This document shows, piece after piece, positions 62,182-64,000 of a DNA stretch of 64,000 nt. This DNA is from Sphingobacteriales bacterium (GTDB lineage: Bacteria; Bacteroidota; Bacteroidia; Chitinophagales; JADIYW01): NCBI GenBank assembly GCA_016719635.1, contig JADJYT010000007.1, forward strand, positions 62,001 to 126,000, read 5' to 3'. Each line of letters opens with the position of its first letter. Positions within the stretch are counted from its first letter, which is position 1. The position numbers and the translations under genes are program-made. The notes below the pieces were generated by a model that saw nothing but the letters and a program-made list of their open reading frames with translations, did not search any database and was not told the origin of the DNA.

Positions 62182-62211
62182 GGTACTCATTAGGCAAGAT
62201 GATGTGATAAG

Positions 62212-62916
62212 TTATCTTGGATTTGTTGACCAAATCGTAGCTTCAGGGATAAAGCCGACTTCCCGCATTTCCAGCATGGAAACCATCAGGTGTGCCACAT
62301 CCTGCGCTTCCAGTTTGGTGGGATTGAAGTCGCGTTTCGGTCTGCCGGAGTTTGCCACAAAATTGGTCTGCACTTCGCTGGGATGCACCATCATCACCCG
62401 GATGTTGTAGGGTCGGAGTTCTTCCCGCCAGCATTCCGTCATACCCCGCAGTGCCCATTTGGAGGTGGAATAGGCCGTGCCCATCTGGTGGCCTTTCAGC
62501 GCGGAAGTGGAGGCGACATTGATGATATTGCCGTGGTGCTGTTTAATAAAATAGTTTGCGCATTCCCTGCCGCACAGCATCGCACCTACGACATTCGTTT
62601 CCAGAATGTCTTTGAATTTTTGTGTGTCGATATTTTGTAATAACTCGAAATAGCCAAAACCTGCATTATTAATCAGGACATCCAATCCATCCATTTTTTT
62701 GACGGCTGTTTTGACCAGTTTTACTACTTCCTCTTCTTTATTGACATCTGCCACTACCGGAATAGCCCCGATTTCATCCGCCGCCAGTTTTAATGTTTTT
62801 CTGTTGCGTCCGCTGATGACGACTTGTGCGCCTTTAGAAATTAATAGTTTGGCAGTAGCCCATCCAATTCCGGAGCTGCCACCCGTGATTAGGATTTTGG
62901 AATTTCTGATTTTCAT
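62212..62916 (-). CDS. Short-chain dehydrogenase/reductase
   Basis: 234 residues. ITGGSSGIGWATAKLL cofactor motif (10-25), VISGRNRKTL, LINNAGFGYFELL, NVASTSALKG with catalytic Ser, and AYSTSKWALRGM. The VHPSEVQTNF loop is typical of classical SDRs. NADP-dependent by the Arg after the second strand. Substrate unknown. Upstream of the ABC gene on the minus strand is a separate unit of about 55 bp. Confidence 0.88.
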   Translation of the reverse strand: MKIRNSKILITGGSSGIGWATAKLLISKGAQVVISGRNRKTLKLAADEIGAIPVVADVNKEEEVVKLVKTAVKKMDGLDVLINNAGFGYFELLQNIDTQKFKDILETNVVGAMLCGRECANYFIKQHHGNIINVASTSALKGHQMGTAYSTSKWALRGMTECWREELRPYNIRVMMVHPSEVQTNFVANSGRPKRDFNPTKLEAQDVAHLMVSMLEMREVGFIPEATIWSTNPR

Positions 62917-62971
62917 ACATCGTTCTATTTTCGTTTTCCAATTTTATCGTGAAAGTAAACAAATATAGATA

Positions 62972-64000
62972 TCACTCGTTTTTTCTTTCCCCAATTTGCT
63001 GACGCCACATGGCATAATACAATCCTTTTTCTTCCAGTAACTGACGATGATTTCCGGTTTCAATGATTTTTCCTTTTTCCAGCACATAGATGGTGTCTGC
63101 ATGCATGATGGTGGACAGCCGGTGGGCAATCATCACGGTGATGTGTTCTTTTTTGGCGGCAACGGATCTGATGGTTTGTGTAATCTCTTCTTCCGTTATG
63201 GAATCCAATGCAGAAGTAGCCTCATCAAATACAATGATGTTTGGATGGCGCAGCAAAGCGCGGGCGATGGAAAGCCGTTGCTTTTCACCTCCGGATATTT
63301 TGATACCTCCTTCCCCGATGATGGAATCGATTCCATGCTCGCTGCGCGCGAGCAGGTGCTGGCAGGCTGATTTGTTCAGCACATCCAGAATCTGCTCGTC
63401 TGTAGCTGCCGGATTTACAAACAGCAAATTCTCTTTGATGGTACCCGCAAACAATTGGGTATCCTGTGTGACAAATCCGATTTGAGCACGGAGTTCTTCC
63501 ACATCAATATTGCCGGAATCAATTCCATTATAGGATATAGCCCCATCCTGCGGATTATAGAGTCCAACCAACAGTTTTACTAGCGTGGTTTTTCCGGAGC
63601 CGGATGGGCCTACAAATGCGATGGTATTCCCTTTCGTTACATGAAATGATATATCTTCCACCGCTTTTGTTTTGGCGGTTCGGTGCTGAAAACTTACAGC
63701 CTCAAAGGAAAGGGATTCGATGGCATTTAAATGGATGGCGTGCTGAGGTTTCTGTTCGACGGGCGTATGCATCAGCTTTTCAAAATTCTTAAGTGAAGCT
63801 TCTGCTTCCCTGTAGCTCATAATGACATTGCCCATTTCCTGAAGCGGATTAAATATAAAGAAGGAATAGAACTGTAATGTCATTAATTGTCCTACCCGAA
63901 GGTGGTCTTTAAAGATAAGGTAGAGTAAAAAAAATAAGATACACTGGCGCAAAAAATTTACCATGGTGCCCTGAACGAAGGCGATACTCCGGATTTTTTT
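62972..64000 (-). CDS. ABC exporter, membrane-ATPase half-transporter, N-terminus outside the window
   Basis: The frame is open through base 64000, so the gene continues beyond the window and the ATG at 63964 is internal. Visible are the last membrane helices (about residues 5-50) and a full nucleotide-binding domain: Walker A VGPSGSGKTTLVKLL, Q-loop FVTQDTQLF, signature ISGGEKQRLSIARALL, Walker B NIIVFDEATSALD and the H-loop MIAHRLSTIM. It resembles the peptidase-less type I exporters of lipids or drugs. Cargo unknown. Confidence 0.88.
   Translation of the reverse strand, partial: KKIRSIAFVQGTMVNFLRQCILFFLLYLIFKDHLRVGQLMTLQFYSFFIFNPLQEMGNVIMSYREAEASLKNFEKLMHTPVEQKPQHAIHLNAIESLSFEAVSFQHRTAKTKAVEDISFHVTKGNTIAFVGPSGSGKTTLVKLLVGLYNPQDGAISYNGIDSGNIDVEELRAQIGFVTQDTQLFAGTIKENLLFVNPAATDEQILDVLNKSACQHLLARSEHGIDSIIGEGGIKISGGEKQRLSIARALLRHPNIIVFDEATSALDSITEEEITQTIRSVAAKKEHITVMIAHRLSTIMHADTIYVLEKGKIIETGNHRQLLEEKGLYYAMWRQQIGERKNE

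Noticed and set aside
1..64000. CRISPR array, rRNA operon or prophage structural genes
   Set aside because: I saw no regularly spaced repeats, no rRNA-like stretch and no capsid, portal or tail genes.

Overview
The window is a 64 kb stretch of a Bacteroidota chromosome. The evidence is two type IX secretion sorting-domain proteins, lipoproteins with SC(K) lipoboxes, initiation regions that mostly lack Shine-Dalgarno sequences, -7 boxes of the TAnnTTTG type, a GSII-type glutamine synthetase, and Bacteroidota-restricted families (DUF4834, TIGR02757/DUF2400, DUF5995). A mevalonate kinase / diphosphomevalonate decarboxylase pair and the T9SS proteins fit a Chitinophagales/Saprospiria, Cytophagia or Flavobacteriia-like organism. 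I cannot place it more precisely.

Layout. 1-8250: TPR protein, T9SS cargo, a collagen-like DUF1566 protein, a papain-like peptidase, a saccharopine-dehydrogenase-like reductase, a vanadium-haloperoxidase/PAP2 lipoprotein and a PfkB kinase. 8319-16390: tRNA-Asn followed by an element of about 8 kb. It is bounded by a 16-bp direct repeat of the tRNA 3' end (8381-8396 and 16332-16347). It carries an integrase remnant, a decayed type IIG restriction-modification gene and a DNA-damage cargo: UmuD-like, UmuC-like, CoiA-like and an SRAP/HMCES-type protein. 16490-24330: surface and membrane proteins, a PhyH dioxygenase, PrsW and TIGR02757. 24399-31843: a trans-sulfuration enzyme under a predicted cysteine attenuator, DUF1015, an S41 peptidase broken by a homopolymer frameshift, TerC, a metallophosphoesterase and glutamine synthetase. 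31899-35520: DUF5995, dienelactone hydrolase, a GT39-like enzyme and precorrin-2 dehydrogenase. 35553-42085: a sulfite reductase / siroheme operon (reductase, cobA, precorrin-2 dehydrogenase) split by an AT-rich nuclease-like island that contains two DUF3883 genes, a 68-aa protein and a HEPN-motif protein. 42150-52289: a T9SS beta-helix protein, Nfu split into two ORFs, an SDR, MazG-like, SRPBCC, Hsp20 and two paralogous acyl-CoA synthetases. 52580-64000: amidase, the mevalonate pair, NhaD, a HAD phosphatase, YqeY, DUF4834, HtpG, an SDR and an ABC exporter cut by the window edge.

The most interesting signal is a pair of short leader ORFs that the gene list alone would miss. MKSKKNMNCCCFYLISGE lies before the cystathionine synthase/lyase gene and MKVSVSLFNCCCVCLQ lies before the sulfite reductase operon. 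Each has a run of three Cys codons, a downstream intrinsic terminator and a competing antiterminator arm at its stop codon, and each sits 4-5 nt from a -7-like box. Together they predict ribosome-mediated attenuation of sulfur assimilation by Cys-tRNA supply. Other notable points are the DNA-repair island at tRNA-Asn, the HEPN/DUF3883 island inside the sulfite operon, several homopolymer-type frameshifts, and dispersed GTCATT...AATGAC repeats.
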